A stretch of DNA of 64,000 nucleotides, taken from NCBI GenBank assembly GCA_019918135.1, contig WBZZ01003223.1, forward strand, positions 60,001 through 124,000, given 5' to 3'. The notes beneath the pieces are model-generated. The model was not told the DNA's origin. It saw only the letters and a program-made list of their open reading frames with translations, and ran no database searches. A program made the translations under genes and the position numbers. Below are positions 21,627 through 31,182 of the stretch, piece by piece (within the stretch, counting starts at the first letter, position 1; every line of letters starts with the position of its first letter). The stretch is from Paulinella micropora (Eukaryota > Cercozoa > Imbricatea > Euglyphida > Paulinellidae).

Positions 21627-22221
21627 CTAGTCCAGCCAGCAATGGTGGGCCGCGGCCGACAGCGGCAGTGCCACGCCAAGGTACAGAAGCCACGACACTG
21701 CTACGGCGGCGCCCACGGACTTCCGCCGCGGCCTGCCCGTAGCGTGCGCGGCCAAGGGCACGCCCGCGCCCAGCAGCCACGACGCGGCGTTCACTGCCAG
21801 GGACCAGGCCCACACGTCCTGGTACCTGCAGCTGACGCTGATGTCTGTGTCGAGGCGCCCGCACGCCGTCCGGCCGCTGTTCTGTTGCGGGTAGCACAGG
21901 ATTACAATGTCCAGGGCTTTGGTTTTAAGTGGCAGCGCGGCCAGGGGCGCCCAGCGCGGGGCGCCGATGAGCCTGTGCGCACGCAACGGGTGCTCGACAA
22001 GCACGCCATCGGCTGCCCTGGCGACGACCACGGCGCTCAGCGCGACAGGCTCATCCCGGGCCCGCGCGAAGGCGCGGTTCACAAACAATTGCACTGCCCG
22101 TTTGGGCAGCAGGGCGCTGTACACGACCACGCGCGTCGCGCGCGTAGAACGTGCGCAGCTCGCTCTGGGCTGGTTGGCACAAGAGCAGCAGCAGCAGCAG
22201 CAGCAGAGCGCACGGCACCAT
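21627..22221 (-). pseudogene. signal-peptide membrane protein, looks broken
   Basis: The ATG near 22,221 starts a strong signal peptide (MVPCAL followed by a run of Leu, cleavage likely after QPAQS). The following coding sequence, about 165 residues, has a soluble ectodomain with several Cys (ILCYPQQ, CGRLDTDISVSCRYQ) and two hydrophobic C-terminal segments (AWSLAVNAASWLLGAGVPLA and VAVSWLLYLGVALPLSAAA). The topology resembles the gene at 26,480. The reading frame seems to be interrupted about once. Family unknown; a virion or host-surface glycoprotein is one possibility. Confidence 0.6.
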
Positions 22222-22541
22222 CTGGGGGGGGGGGGGGCGCGTGCCGCAGGAGCTAGCCCCCAAAAACAAGGCTTCGCTATTGTTGTCTGTGCCCTCTTTT
22301 TTTTCTCGTCTTGTTTTCAATCGTTGGCACGCAAAACACAAGAAGAGGGGCGACACCTTCCTTTTTTGTTCGATTAAGGAGGGAGTCGCTCCCCCCTCCC
22401 CACACTGTAAAAAAAACGTCCGTTTGTCGGTAGTACAAGGCGGGGGGAGGGGGGAGGAGAGAGAGCAAGAAACGGCGGGGAGGGGGGAGGGCGCGGTGCA
22501 GAACGTCACCGATATTTTGGAACCCTTGCTAAATAAAAGAC
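22222..22541. other. intergenic, G-rich runs, no gene
   Basis: Contains G runs near 22,227-22,238 and 22,440-22,490 and an AATAAA (22,531) just upstream of the next ATG. No coding frame can be defended. Confidence 0.6.
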
Positions 22542-23594
22542 ATGCTAGCCAAAGTCCAGAAAGACGTGCTAGCCAAAGTACAAAAAGTCGCTAAGCAGGT
22601 CACACATGGCCTCGGTCCGGTGGTGCAAGTACCAACAGGCGCTAGCCACGATACAGGCGACAGAGGTAGCCCGCGGGAGAGTCCCTGGCTCCTCGGGCAC
22701 GACCAGTACTGGTACATCAACCTGACGAACCTGCCGCTGAGCGCGCTGGAATGGCTAAGCAGATGTTTGCTCGAGGCCAAGCAAGCGCCGCCGATTTCGT
22801 TCCAGCTAATCCAGCAGGCCCTGCCCTTGAAACACTGCCCGCACGCCGCGCAAGTCAACGATTACAGCCTGTTCAAACAAACGGGGCACACGCTGGTGCA
22901 AGAATTCGGACATGTAGGACAGTTCTGGAACCAACTTCGACCAGAGGATTGGGTAGATGAGGTGCTGGAGATCGTAGAGACGTTAGCGCCCGCCTACCGC
23001 ACCGCAGACCCTGCCGTGCTCTGGCTAGGGCTCAAACGAACAAGCCCCAAACTGTCGAGCACAGAAGCCACTCAAGTTGCGGTCGTGTACAGACTGAAAA
23101 CAGACTGCCACTGTGAACGGAGACGACGTAGTGCCACTCCGGCCGTGCTGGCCTTCACGTCGGTCCCCGCCTCGGTCCAATTTAAAAAGTCGGGCCACGT
23201 CCTGGCGTTTGCGGTGGTTTGGCCCAACCACAAACTCAGAGTGCTGCTGCAATGCCTGGCTGCCGCCGCCCGAGAAGGGCGGTCGTTGCGCACCAACCTG
23301 AACACAGGGGAAGACAAGCACCTGCAGGTCACGCTGCTGAATTTTGTTGTGAGGCACCTGAGCAGGCAGGGTGTAGTTGAACACGAGGTCCATTGGCAGA
23401 CAACGGACAATCATTTGCAATCCGACAGAATTCCCGCTGGAGTTAGCGCTCCATTTGCGGTGCCATACCAGCAAAGACAAGCCGCTGCGGTTAGTGTACA
23501 CGTGCGGGGGCAGGCTGTGCCTCAACAGAGACTCCATCTTTCCTGCGAGCAAAAAAGACGAATCCGCGAGACGATGACTGACTGGGGGGTGTGA
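22542..23594 (+). CDS. unknown 350-residue protein
   Basis: An intact frame from the ATG at 22,542. The N-terminus has a short repeat, MLAKVQKDVLAKVQKVAKQV. The rest is mixed alpha/beta with no signal peptide, membrane segment or motif that I recognise; conserved-looking blocks are DQYWYINLTNLPLSALEWL and EDWVDEVLEIVETLAPAYR. The basic cluster CHCERRRR sits mid-protein. The upstream AT-rich TAAATAAAAGAC directly before the ATG may be a promoter element, as several genes in this block have A-rich leaders at the ATG. The function is unknown. Confidence 0.7.
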   Translation: MLAKVQKDVLAKVQKVAKQVTHGLGPVVQVPTGASHDTGDRGSPRESPWLLGHDQYWYINLTNLPLSALEWLSRCLLEAKQAPPISFQLIQQALPLKHCPHAAQVNDYSLFKQTGHTLVQEFGHVGQFWNQLRPEDWVDEVLEIVETLAPAYRTADPAVLWLGLKRTSPKLSSTEATQVAVVYRLKTDCHCERRRRSATPAVLAFTSVPASVQFKKSGHVLAFAVVWPNHKLRVLLQCLAAAAREGRSLRTNLNTGEDKHLQVTLLNFVVRHLSRQGVVEHEVHWQTTDNHLQSDRIPAGVSAPFAVPYQQRQAAAVSVHVRGQAVPQQRLHLSCEQKRRIRETMTDWGV

Positions 23595-24193
23595 AGGGCA
23601 GAACGCCGAGCGGGCAAAGCATCGGGGCTTTTTCTCAGGGCGATTGCTGGTAACGCCGGGGCGTGGCCCCCCCCCCCCCGCGCAAAAAACGAGAAAGAGG
23701 GGGGGAGCAGAAAGACCCCAAAAAGAAAAAGGTAAGCCTACAAATATGGGACTCTAAAAAAAGGGTTCCGGCACGGTAAAAGCTGTGTTTTTCTCTAAAA
23801 TCTTTTTGCGGCTGCGCGCCGGCGACTGTTGGCGGGGGGGGGGGGGGGAGAAGGGTCGCGCCAACGGTCGCGGATTTGTTGGGGACACCTCAGAAAAAGA
23901 ACCTGGTGAGCCTGGCGAGGCTGCAGACGGGGGCCTGGCCTCCGGGCTGTTGGAAGATGCGCGCTGTCCTGGCAGCAGTCCGAGGAACGCCACCAGGCAC
24001 GATTGGCACAGGTTTGGGCGCGAAAACGCGGGACTGTGCGCTACTACAGCAGCAGCACCTGCCAAAAACTTCTTCACCCGACTTTTCTTTTTTTAGCACA
24101 GCCTGCGGCAAGGGGGGGACTATCAATTAAAATCACTGCCGAAAACCCAAAAAAAAAAAACATGTCTAGGACCCGCCGAAAAGTCCTGCACCC
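23595..24193. other. intergenic, no gene seen
   Basis: Low-complexity G/C runs near 23,670 and 23,830-23,850 and purine-rich stretches. Open frames show no domain and overlap on both strands. Confidence 0.55.
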
Positions 24194-24494
24194 AAAAAAA
24201 ATTAATGGTGTGCAGGAATTTGCGGCCAAATACAAGTGTCATTTTCCGGTTGCGCGAAATCCACCGGAAAATGAAACATCAGAGAATTCTTTTTTGCAAA
24301 GGACATTTCGGCAATAGCTAGAAGAGTAAAATTTTCTGGGGAAGCAAACGCGGGCGGGGATTTTTTTTTGTTGTAATTTTCCCCGCCCGCGTTTGCTTCC
24401 CGAAAATTTTTCTCTTCTAGCTATTGCCGAAATCGCCAAAAAAAATTTAATTGCGTGCCGCAATTTGCGTCCAAATACGAGTGTCATTTTCCGG
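24194..24494. repeat. nested hairpin element with flanking direct repeats
   Basis: Two direct repeats of about 56 bases (24,194-24,249 and 24,438-24,494, both ending GTGTCATTTTCCGG) flank a near-perfect inverted repeat with arms 24,305-24,360 and 24,380-24,433 around a T-rich loop of about 19 bases. A second, smaller hairpin has perfect 11-base arms TCATTTTCCGG (24,239-24,249) and CCGGAAAATGA (24,264-24,274). No protein frame fits. Part of one arm (AAAATTTTC, GGGGAAG, GGCGGG) recurs near 62,800. Confidence 0.88.
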
Positions 24495-24761
24495 CATCTT
24501 TCACCTTTGGCGCAAAAATAGGGGGGGGGGCCGGCCCCCCCCCCAAACACAGCGGGCCTTGTCTGGGCGGCCCCCCCCAACTTTCCGGTACTGTATTGGG
24601 CCTTGCGTTTTTTTGGGGGTCGTTGCTCGTTCATTTTTTTTTGGTGGTGCGTGAGCTGTACTGGTGGCTTCGACGGACTCGTTTCTTTCGACGTAATACT
24701 GCAGTCTGGATGAATTCAGGCAGGCTGCCGTATTACGTAGATCTGAGCGGCACGACGCGCT

Positions 24762-26150
24762 TCAACAAGATTCTACCTCTACCTGCGGCCTTGCTTGCCG
24801 AAAGTCTTGTACCTCCGCCGCTGGGATCTGGTTCATAAACCACAGGCCCAGTTTGCGCAGCGGCCGACATTCTTGCAAGGCTGCAATGGTAGTTATGCCC
24901 TTGCACAAAAAGAATTCGATTTCCTGCAGCGAGCCACAGTTCTGCAGCCCGGCTACACTGTCTACGCCGTTGCATTCATAGAGAGTTAAATCGGAAAGAA
25001 CAGGAAAGGCGCGTAGAACACTAAGGTCGTGGATGGCGTGGCACTTTTTAAGCTGCAGTTTGCTCAGCTTCGGGCAGCCCCGCAGCGGGAGGAGGTCCTG
25101 GCTGGTGAGATTGCAAGCGTGCAGCCTCAGCTCGACCAGGGCCGGAAGCCCTAGCAAATGTAGCAACGTTTCGCGGGAGGGGCAGTCGGTGAGGGTAACC
25201 CTGAGGGTTTCGAGCTCGAGTGCGTTTAGTACGGGCAGACGTGTGCCTAGGAGGGAGTTGCATTCTAGTAGGTCCAAGTGGCGCAAGGTGGTTATTTGCG
25301 TTAGGAGCCCTAGCGCAGACTCTCGCAAACCGTAGAGGCTCAGGCGGTTGAGGCGGTTGAGCGTGGGGAAAGCCTCTTGAATCCCTGACAGATTAACGAA
25401 ATATCGTTGTCTGCGCAGGTTTAGCTCCTCTATTGGTAGATCCCGGAGTCCAGTCCCGGTGATGCTGCGACAGTCTTCTAAGTCCAACGCCCGCAGGTGC
25501 AATTTGCGTAGCGTCTGCAGCGCCGGATCCGTGACGTTTGCGCAGCACGTCAGCCCCAGGCGCACCAGCCCCGTAAAGCTGGGCAAGATCCTGGCGAAAT
25601 CGTTGGCGGTGAGGCCGCTGCCTTCGAGGCGCAGCGAGGTCAGCGAGCTTGCTCTCTGCAGCAGCTGCTCCAGACATGCAGCCGTGTGTTTGATTTCGAT
25701 GAGGGCCAGGCTCTGAATAGCAGCGAAGGCCCGCAGAATCTGGGGCGACATTGGGCCCCTAAGTGTCAACTCTTTGACTTTGATCGAGGTGACCAGCGGC
25801 ACTAGTTTCTGTTGGCCCGCTTCCAAAAGACGAGCGATGGTCAGGCTGTGCAGCGGCGTGCCAAAGGTCTGGCAAACCGGAGCGAGTAGCGACAGGATCT
25901 TTTGGTGCGGTTCGAACTCTACCTTGAGCTCGCGCTCAAAGTGTGTCCAGAATTCGGGCGTCGTGACAACCGCCTGGAAGTGCGTGCACACGAGGGCCCA
26001 GCTGCTAGCTTCCTCGGCACCCGCCAGGTCCCTGACCAACGGCCAAACGTCTAGAGGCAAAAGAAACAGCCAATGAGAACGACTGTCTGGCAAACTGTCT
26101 GTGCACCGATCAGTCTTCTGGCGCTTGGCGGTTTGCTCCGCACAGGACAT
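24762..26150 (-). CDS. F-box / leucine-rich repeat protein 1 (FBXL-like)
   Basis: 462 residues and intact. An F-box lies at about residues 25-75 (FLLPLDVWPLVRDLAGAEEA, then SWALVCTHFQAVVTTPEFW). About ten leucine-rich repeats follow, with the pattern L-x-x-L-x-L-x-x-C typical of FBXL proteins (LRALDLEDCRSITGTGL, LRHLDLLECNSLLGTRL). In the known family the F-box binds Skp1 in an SCF ubiquitin ligase and the repeats bind the substrate. The ATG is directly preceded by an A run on the coding strand (TTAAAAAATG). It is the only whole member of three paralogues in the window (others at 49,335 and 53,690); their presence together suggests duplication inside this block. Confidence 0.9.
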   Translation of the reverse strand: MSCAEQTAKRQKTDRCTDSLPDSRSHWLFLLPLDVWPLVRDLAGAEEASSWALVCTHFQAVVTTPEFWTHFERELKVEFEPHQKILSLLAPVCQTFGTPLHSLTIARLLEAGQQKLVPLVTSIKVKELTLRGPMSPQILRAFAAIQSLALIEIKHTAACLEQLLQRASSLTSLRLEGSGLTANDFARILPSFTGLVRLGLTCCANVTDPALQTLRKLHLRALDLEDCRSITGTGLRDLPIEELNLRRQRYFVNLSGIQEAFPTLNRLNRLSLYGLRESALGLLTQITTLRHLDLLECNSLLGTRLPVLNALELETLRVTLTDCPSRETLLHLLGLPALVELRLHACNLTSQDLLPLRGCPKLSKLQLKKCHAIHDLSVLRAFPVLSDLTLYECNGVDSVAGLQNCGSLQEIEFFLCKGITTIAALQECRPLRKLGLWFMNQIPAAEVQDFRQARPQVEVESC

Positions 26151-26479
26151 TTTTTAAGCAAACTCTTGGGCTTCTCGAGAAGCCAAAAAAAAGAGGGCGA
26201 ATCCCCACAGCCCCCCCACTTTTTGTTTGTAAATCAAGAAAGAAAAAATTGCTCTCGTCTAACTAACCCTAACCCCCCCCCCCCCGCCTGCACACTCGCT
26301 GTGAAGAAAGAGCGAAACTGAAAGGGGCGTGGGAGAGAGGGAAGGCGGGGGGGGGGGGTGTGAGAACGAGGGGGGGAGGGGGGATGGACGCCTAATGTTT
26401 GGCCGAGCGACTAGCACCAGCAGGCTTTTAAAAAAAGAAAGAATGCAAGGCAGGCAGAAAACACATTAAAAAAAAAGAA
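26151..26479. other. intergenic, divergent promoter region
   Basis: Separates the F-box gene (minus) from the next gene (plus). It holds a C run near 26,271-26,285, a G run near 26,347-26,358, and A-rich leaders at both ends. No gene seen. Confidence 0.6.
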
Positions 26480-27274
26480 ATGATGCTTATGACAGAACCA
26501 CTCCTGCTGTTGTTGCTTCTTTCGGCCCTGGCCGGATCGCTGCCCGCTCCACCCGTCAGCAATATTTCCGTGCCCCGGTTCATGATGCGTAAGTACAGAA
26601 AAGAGGTGGCCTTGTTCCTGTCGGATCATGCCCCCACGCACCACGCGGAGGTTCCGTACGGAAAAGGCGCAGTACACTTACTTTCGGTCCAGCCGTTCGT
26701 ACAGCTACCAGACTGCCAGTTTGTCAAGGTGTTTAATGTTTATACGCTGTACCCCAGGTACGCCGCACACAACTTCAAGTTCTACTTTGAAGCGTCACGC
26801 CCAGTGTACTCTACCAAAACCCTGACACACATCACCCCGGCGCACGCGAAGGACGACACGAACAAGCAATTCCGCCTGCGAGAGGCCAGGGCACGGATCT
26901 GGGCGAAAGCAAGTACCAACGCTAACCTCAATCTCAGCGTGTACGCGGTCTGTGCGGACTCTTACGCTGGTGGCTGCACGCTAGAATTCACGCCCGCGAT
27001 CGTCTGCACGCGACACTACCCTGCCATTCCCAGGCTAGGCATCAGCGCCCTCGTGCTCCTGTGCTTGAGCCTCTTTCTGCTCCTCGGTTACGGTTGCTCC
27101 TACTCCGTGAGCCGGTTCTGGGAAGATGTTCTGAATTGTTCATGTGTCTGGTTGTGGTTTACGCTAGTGCCGGGGTTAGTGTGCTTGTTTGTTTTGATCG
27201 GCCTGTGGAACCAAGGCGATAGCACTGCGCTGTGGCTGAGCCAGGCTACGGACGAACTATTCTACCTCAACTGA
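26480..27274 (+). CDS. signal-peptide membrane protein, intact
   Basis: 264 residues. The N-terminus is a clear signal peptide (LLLLLLLSALAGSLPA). The ectodomain of about 155 residues contains possible N-glycosylation sites (NIS, NLS) and several Cys in the second half (VCADSYAGGCTLEF, IVCTRHY), so disulphides are likely. Two membrane segments follow (LGISALVLLCLSLFLLLGYG and WLWFTLVPGLVCLFVLIGLW) with a short C-terminal tail. I do not recognise the family. The topology parallels the gene at 21,627-22,221, although I see no sequence match. The protein is probably displayed on a cell or virion membrane. The leader is A-rich (CATTAAAAAAAAAGAA before the ATG). Confidence 0.75.
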   Translation: MMLMTEPLLLLLLLSALAGSLPAPPVSNISVPRFMMRKYRKEVALFLSDHAPTHHAEVPYGKGAVHLLSVQPFVQLPDCQFVKVFNVYTLYPRYAAHNFKFYFEASRPVYSTKTLTHITPAHAKDDTNKQFRLREARARIWAKASTNANLNLSVYAVCADSYAGGCTLEFTPAIVCTRHYPAIPRLGISALVLLCLSLFLLLGYGCSYSVSRFWEDVLNCSCVWLWFTLVPGLVCLFVLIGLWNQGDSTALWLSQATDELFYLN

Positions 27275-27499
27275 CTTGTCTGCAAGAAGTGCGGGGAAGA
27301 GGTGGGGGCCCTCTCTCTCTCCGTCCCCTTGCCAGGCACATTGCTCAAAAACTGGGCGGCCTCCCGCTCCCCTACGACATTCCTCTTCCCACTCCTCCCC
27401 CCCCCCCCCCCCCACGCTCATCTTTCTTTTCTTTAAAACTCTCGACGCTCTTATTTTTTAGAAACAGGAATGAATATTTAAAAGCTCTTTTATTCTGGA

Positions 27500-28786
27500 A
27501 TGGAACTTGAAAAATGGTGTCAAACTCATCCTGCAGTGTCGGCACGAAAAGTTGTCAGGGCTATACAAAAAGCAAATCCTGCCCTTGGCGGAACGAGTTG
27601 TTATTATGTCTTTGGGCTCCGGGATGCCCCACCAACCTCACAGCCAGAGGAAATGAGCTCCTGCTTCTTGGTTTGGTACCGATCACCGAAGGACGTCTGG
27701 GATAAAACGAATTTTCTGACGGCCTTGGCTGCTTTCTGGCAAGCCGACATGAACAGGAAATGGTCCTTGGACTGGGAGTCCGTTCGTTGCGTGGGCATAC
27801 TGGCGAACAGATGTACCCAAGACCCTGACCAGCTGCATTTCAAAGCAGACCCCGCCTTTGCTCTCACGCCAACAGAGGCGTTGGCTCTCTTTCAGCATAT
27901 CGCGCAGTACCAAATCCCTAGAATCATAAGTGTGCACACCACCACCAACCCAACTCCTTGGCTGAACGCGACCGAGAGCTCCAACGCCATGCGTTTAGTC
28001 CGAGAGGGTCTCACCCAATGCCTTATCAGTCGGGAGACGTATGCAGGCGTCGCTAGGGGGGAAGAGGCGCCTGAATGCAATTATGCGCGCGCGTACGTCA
28101 TAGAGCCAGTCTTTCAAAAGCTAATGCAAAAGTACAAGCCCGGGAAAGAGCAATCCCAGAATGTGACCTTTGCGGGCCCGACAGGAAGCCTTACTCCACT
28201 AACCGAAATTAAGTTTGAATCCGTAGCGCTGTGCTCTGTAGACACGACGTATCACCATTGCGATTTCTTGCTGTGCCACGTGGGGCGAGAGTATAATCTG
28301 ATGCAAATATCTTCGTATGGCGGTTACTATGGGGTTGTCGGTTGTATGCTGGGGGAAGAGGCTGACGTTCTGGACGGGCGGCGGTCCGCTTCTCACTTCA
28401 AAGAAATTATGACGCACCTTAGAACAAAATGCCAAGGGCGCTGGTGGACTACGCAAGAAACGCGGGCGTTCCTTGAAGACTGCGCGACTTACGCCGGAAA
28501 TGTTCGCACCCACGACGATACCGAAGAAAAAAATGACGCCGACCTATGGCGCGAGCAGCTGTCTTTTGCTCTAAAATTCAGTGAGCAATACTTTGGGGTC
28601 AGCTTAGATCACCTCGGACTCTGTCCTGACAAGTTGTGGCAGGACTGGTCCGCCATTACGCTTAGTTTTCGTACCAACTGGCAACTCTTGCAGCCCTCTT
28701 TCTTGCTTGCACTAGCTCGAAGCAAACGCGACGGCGAAGGAAAAAAGGGGGAGGGGAACGGAGGCAAAGAGCAGGGCCGGCCGTGA
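27500..28786 (+). CDS. unknown 428-residue protein
   Basis: An intact frame from ATG 27,500 with a TATTTAAAAG promoter-like stretch 25 bases upstream. No domain is recognised. The protein is rich in Trp, Cys and His in the central half (SVALCSVDTTYHHCDFLLCH), has no signal peptide or membrane segment, and ends in a basic, glycine-rich tail (KRDGEGKKGEGNGGKEQG). The composition is normal for a folded globular enzyme, but no catalytic motif can be named. Lower GC content than its neighbours. A TTAAAAAGATTTTTTAG stretch follows the stop. Confidence 0.7.
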   Translation: MELEKWCQTHPAVSARKVVRAIQKANPALGGTSCYYVFGLRDAPPTSQPEEMSSCFLVWYRSPKDVWDKTNFLTALAAFWQADMNRKWSLDWESVRCVGILANRCTQDPDQLHFKADPAFALTPTEALALFQHIAQYQIPRIISVHTTTNPTPWLNATESSNAMRLVREGLTQCLISRETYAGVARGEEAPECNYARAYVIEPVFQKLMQKYKPGKEQSQNVTFAGPTGSLTPLTEIKFESVALCSVDTTYHHCDFLLCHVGREYNLMQISSYGGYYGVVGCMLGEEADVLDGRRSASHFKEIMTHLRTKCQGRWWTTQETRAFLEDCATYAGNVRTHDDTEEKNDADLWREQLSFALKFSEQYFGVSLDHLGLCPDKLWQDWSAITLSFRTNWQLLQPSFLLALARSKRDGEGKKGEGNGGKEQGRP

Positions 28787-29468
28787 CACACATTAAAAAG
28801 ATTTTTTAGAAAACAACAAAGTAATCTCTTAAGCCCCCGAATATCCGGGGGAGGGAAGAGGAAGGGGGGGGGGGTTTTCAAACCGCGCGGCCCCCCCCCC
28901 CCTCCGCGCAATTAAAAAAAGGGAGGACAATAGGGGGAAAAGGAAAGGGGGGGGGGCCGCGACTGTTATATTTTGTCCCCCCCCCAAAAAAAAACAGCGA
29001 TACGTGGAGAGGGGTCGGGGGTTGCCGGCGGTAGGAAGGTGGGGGAGAAAGGTGGGAGAGGGAAAAATAGTAGGCTCAAAACAAAAAAGTTGTGCAGCCA
29101 ATGGCCGACATTGCGAGGCTTGGGTGAACGAGGGCGAAACCAAGGTATTTTCAAATTTTTTTTTAGTTCCCAGAAGCAGAGACGCGTTTGGTCGAAAGGG
29201 GGGGGGGGGAGGGGAAAATGCGAGCCCTTGACTGTCGGCCCCCCCCCCCCCCCGGACGGACGACGAGCAGAGAAAAAAAACAGAGGGTGTCGAAAATCCT
29301 TCTCCCCGTACGTGTGGGAGGGCGGGGGGGCCAGACGGCGGCCCCCCCCCCCCCCCCCGCAAAAAAAAGTGCCGCCCGGGGTGAGAGAAGCGGGAGGGGG
29401 GGGGGGGGGGGCAGAAAGCGCAAAAAAAAACCAAACCCCCATCCCCCGCAAAAAGAAAAAACTGGCTG
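28787..29468. other. intergenic, G/C runs and repeated leader module
   Basis: Contains at least seven G or C runs of 8-17 bases. From 28,945 to about 29,070 it matches 46,352-46,440 (both have CCGCG, CTGTTATA, AACAGCGA and ACGTG), and 29,061-29,150 matches 58,405-58,500. In the latter stretch a short frame (SCAANGRHCEAWVNEGETK) corresponds to the Cys-rich gene at 58,430, so it is a fragment of a related gene. Confidence 0.7.
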
Positions 29469-31182
29469 ATGATGCTGGCGGCGCTGCACAGGGACTTGGC
29501 CGCCCAGCTGTGGTTAGGGGACAGTCAGCGCTTGCTGGTGCCGCTCGCGTCGTGGCAGCAGTCCGAGGAGGCCGAGCGCGAACGGCTCGTCACGGTCCAG
29601 GAAGCGTTGGCCCTGGACAAGAAAGCCTGCCAAGCCAAGCTGTACTGCCCGCAGTGCAACCAGGCGCTGTCTACGAGGCGCGAGAGTGTCGATGGCAGGC
29701 GCGCGCACTTCTTCCATCTGCGCCCCATTACGGGAAGCCACGGCGGCGAGGGTCTCCTGCATTTGTTGGCCAAGGCGTTCATTGAAGCGAAGCTGGCCGA
29801 GATCACGTTCCGGTGGTCCAACTGTGCCCCGGCGCTCGTCTGCCGCGCCGAACGGTGCTTTGCGGGCTGCACCGTGGTGCTGGAGCGAACGTTGGGCGCG
29901 AGCAGCCGACTGGTAGGTTTGTCCCCGGAAGAGGCTAGGCTCAGGCCCGACGTGACAATTCTGGATCAGAACCAGGCGGTTGTGGCCTTTGTCGAAATAC
30001 GGGTAAGCAGCCGCAAAGAGCCGCGGCACTGGGAGGCCTACGCCAAGTTCCCGCAGGCGGTAGCGTTGGAGATAGACTTCAACACTCAGGTTCCGAAAAT
30101 CGGCACGACCTTGGTGCTGCAGGACACCAAACGACACACGTCTGGGGCGCCGTGTGCCCCTTGTGCCACCCGGGTGGCCGAAAAACTCAGGGCGAGGGAG
30201 GCCGAAGAAGAAGCGAAACGCCAGTCGCAGGCCCTGGCCAGGGCCAGGGCCGAGCAACAGCGAAAGGTCGCGCTGGCCGCGCGGGGCAGCGACCTGATCG
30301 TGAGCAAGCTGCCCGAGATCACGTTCCGCTGGTCCGCGTGCGCCTCCGGGCTAGCGCCGCAGTGCCAGCGGCAGCGGCGCTTCGAGGGCTGTACAGCGGT
30401 AGCGGGCCGCGATGTCAAGCTGGCGACGGCCGACGAAGAAGCCGGCCGTCTGCCCGACGTGACAATTTTAGACCAGAACCAGAGGGTGGTGGCGTCGATC
30501 GAGGTCTTCGTCGGTAGTCACAAGGAGCCGCTGCATTGGCAAGCTTATGACAAGTTTCCGGGGGCAGTTCAGCTAGAAGTAGACGTGCGCAAGCTCCACT
30601 GGAACTCGGAGAGTGGTTATTCGCTGACCGACGTCAAGCTCCGCGCAAATAACGCGCCGTGCTCGTATTGCGTGTCAGAGGCCAGCGCGGCAGAGGAACG
30701 TCTGAGATTGCGGTTGGCCCAGGAAAAGGAGCGACACCGGGCGCGGTTAGCCCAGGAAGAGGAACGCCTCCAAATGCAGTTGGCCGAAGAAGAGCTGGAG
30801 CGACAGTGTGACAGTGAGCGCACTGCCGCGTCGGCTGGAGGTTGTCAGGAAGCAACCGCTCTGTTCAGGAACAGAGCGGTGTGCTCTGTTCAGGAACAGA
30901 GCGGTGTGCACGGGGGAGCGCGCGCGCACGGACAACCGAGCGGCACGCGGGCGGGCGGTGTGCACGGTGCAAGACTGGCTGAAACATGCGCTCTCGGACG
31001 ACGAGGTGGTGCAGGACCGGCTGAAACGGACGTTGCCCCCACGCGTGCAACATCTGGTGCTGGCCGGGGGTCTGCCTGAGTGGCTCTCGGACGACGAGGC
31101 GGCCGTGTTCCCTACCCTGACGTACACGCCGGGCGCGGCCAGACCTGTCTGGGCCCTGGAGGAGGAGGCCAAGGTCGTCTAA
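29469..31182 (+). CDS. CoiA-like nuclease with duplicated catalytic domain
   Basis: Begins with an ATG and runs about 535 residues, with further coding-type sequence to about 31,182; the 3' part looks broken about once. Near residue 60 is a zinc-type CPQCN followed by HFFHLRP and HGGEGLLHLLAKAFIE. Then comes a PD-(D/E)xK-type core: RPDVTILDQNQAVVAFVEIR (about 159-178). A second copy follows about 170 residues later: EITFRWSACA and LPDVTILDQNQRVVASIEVF (about 328-347), followed by HWQAYDKFPGAVQLEVDV. The order Cys motif, HxxxK-type helix, DV...E-x-R resembles the competence protein CoiA-like family, which has a restriction-endonuclease fold. Ends in a charged coiled coil (RLRLAQEKERHRARLAQEEE). 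Role inferred: DNA processing or degradation of competitor DNA. Confidence 0.65.

Noticed and set aside
28829-29489. Proline- and glycine-rich proteins on both strands
   Set aside because: They are created by the G and C runs and overlap each other and a repeated non-coding module.
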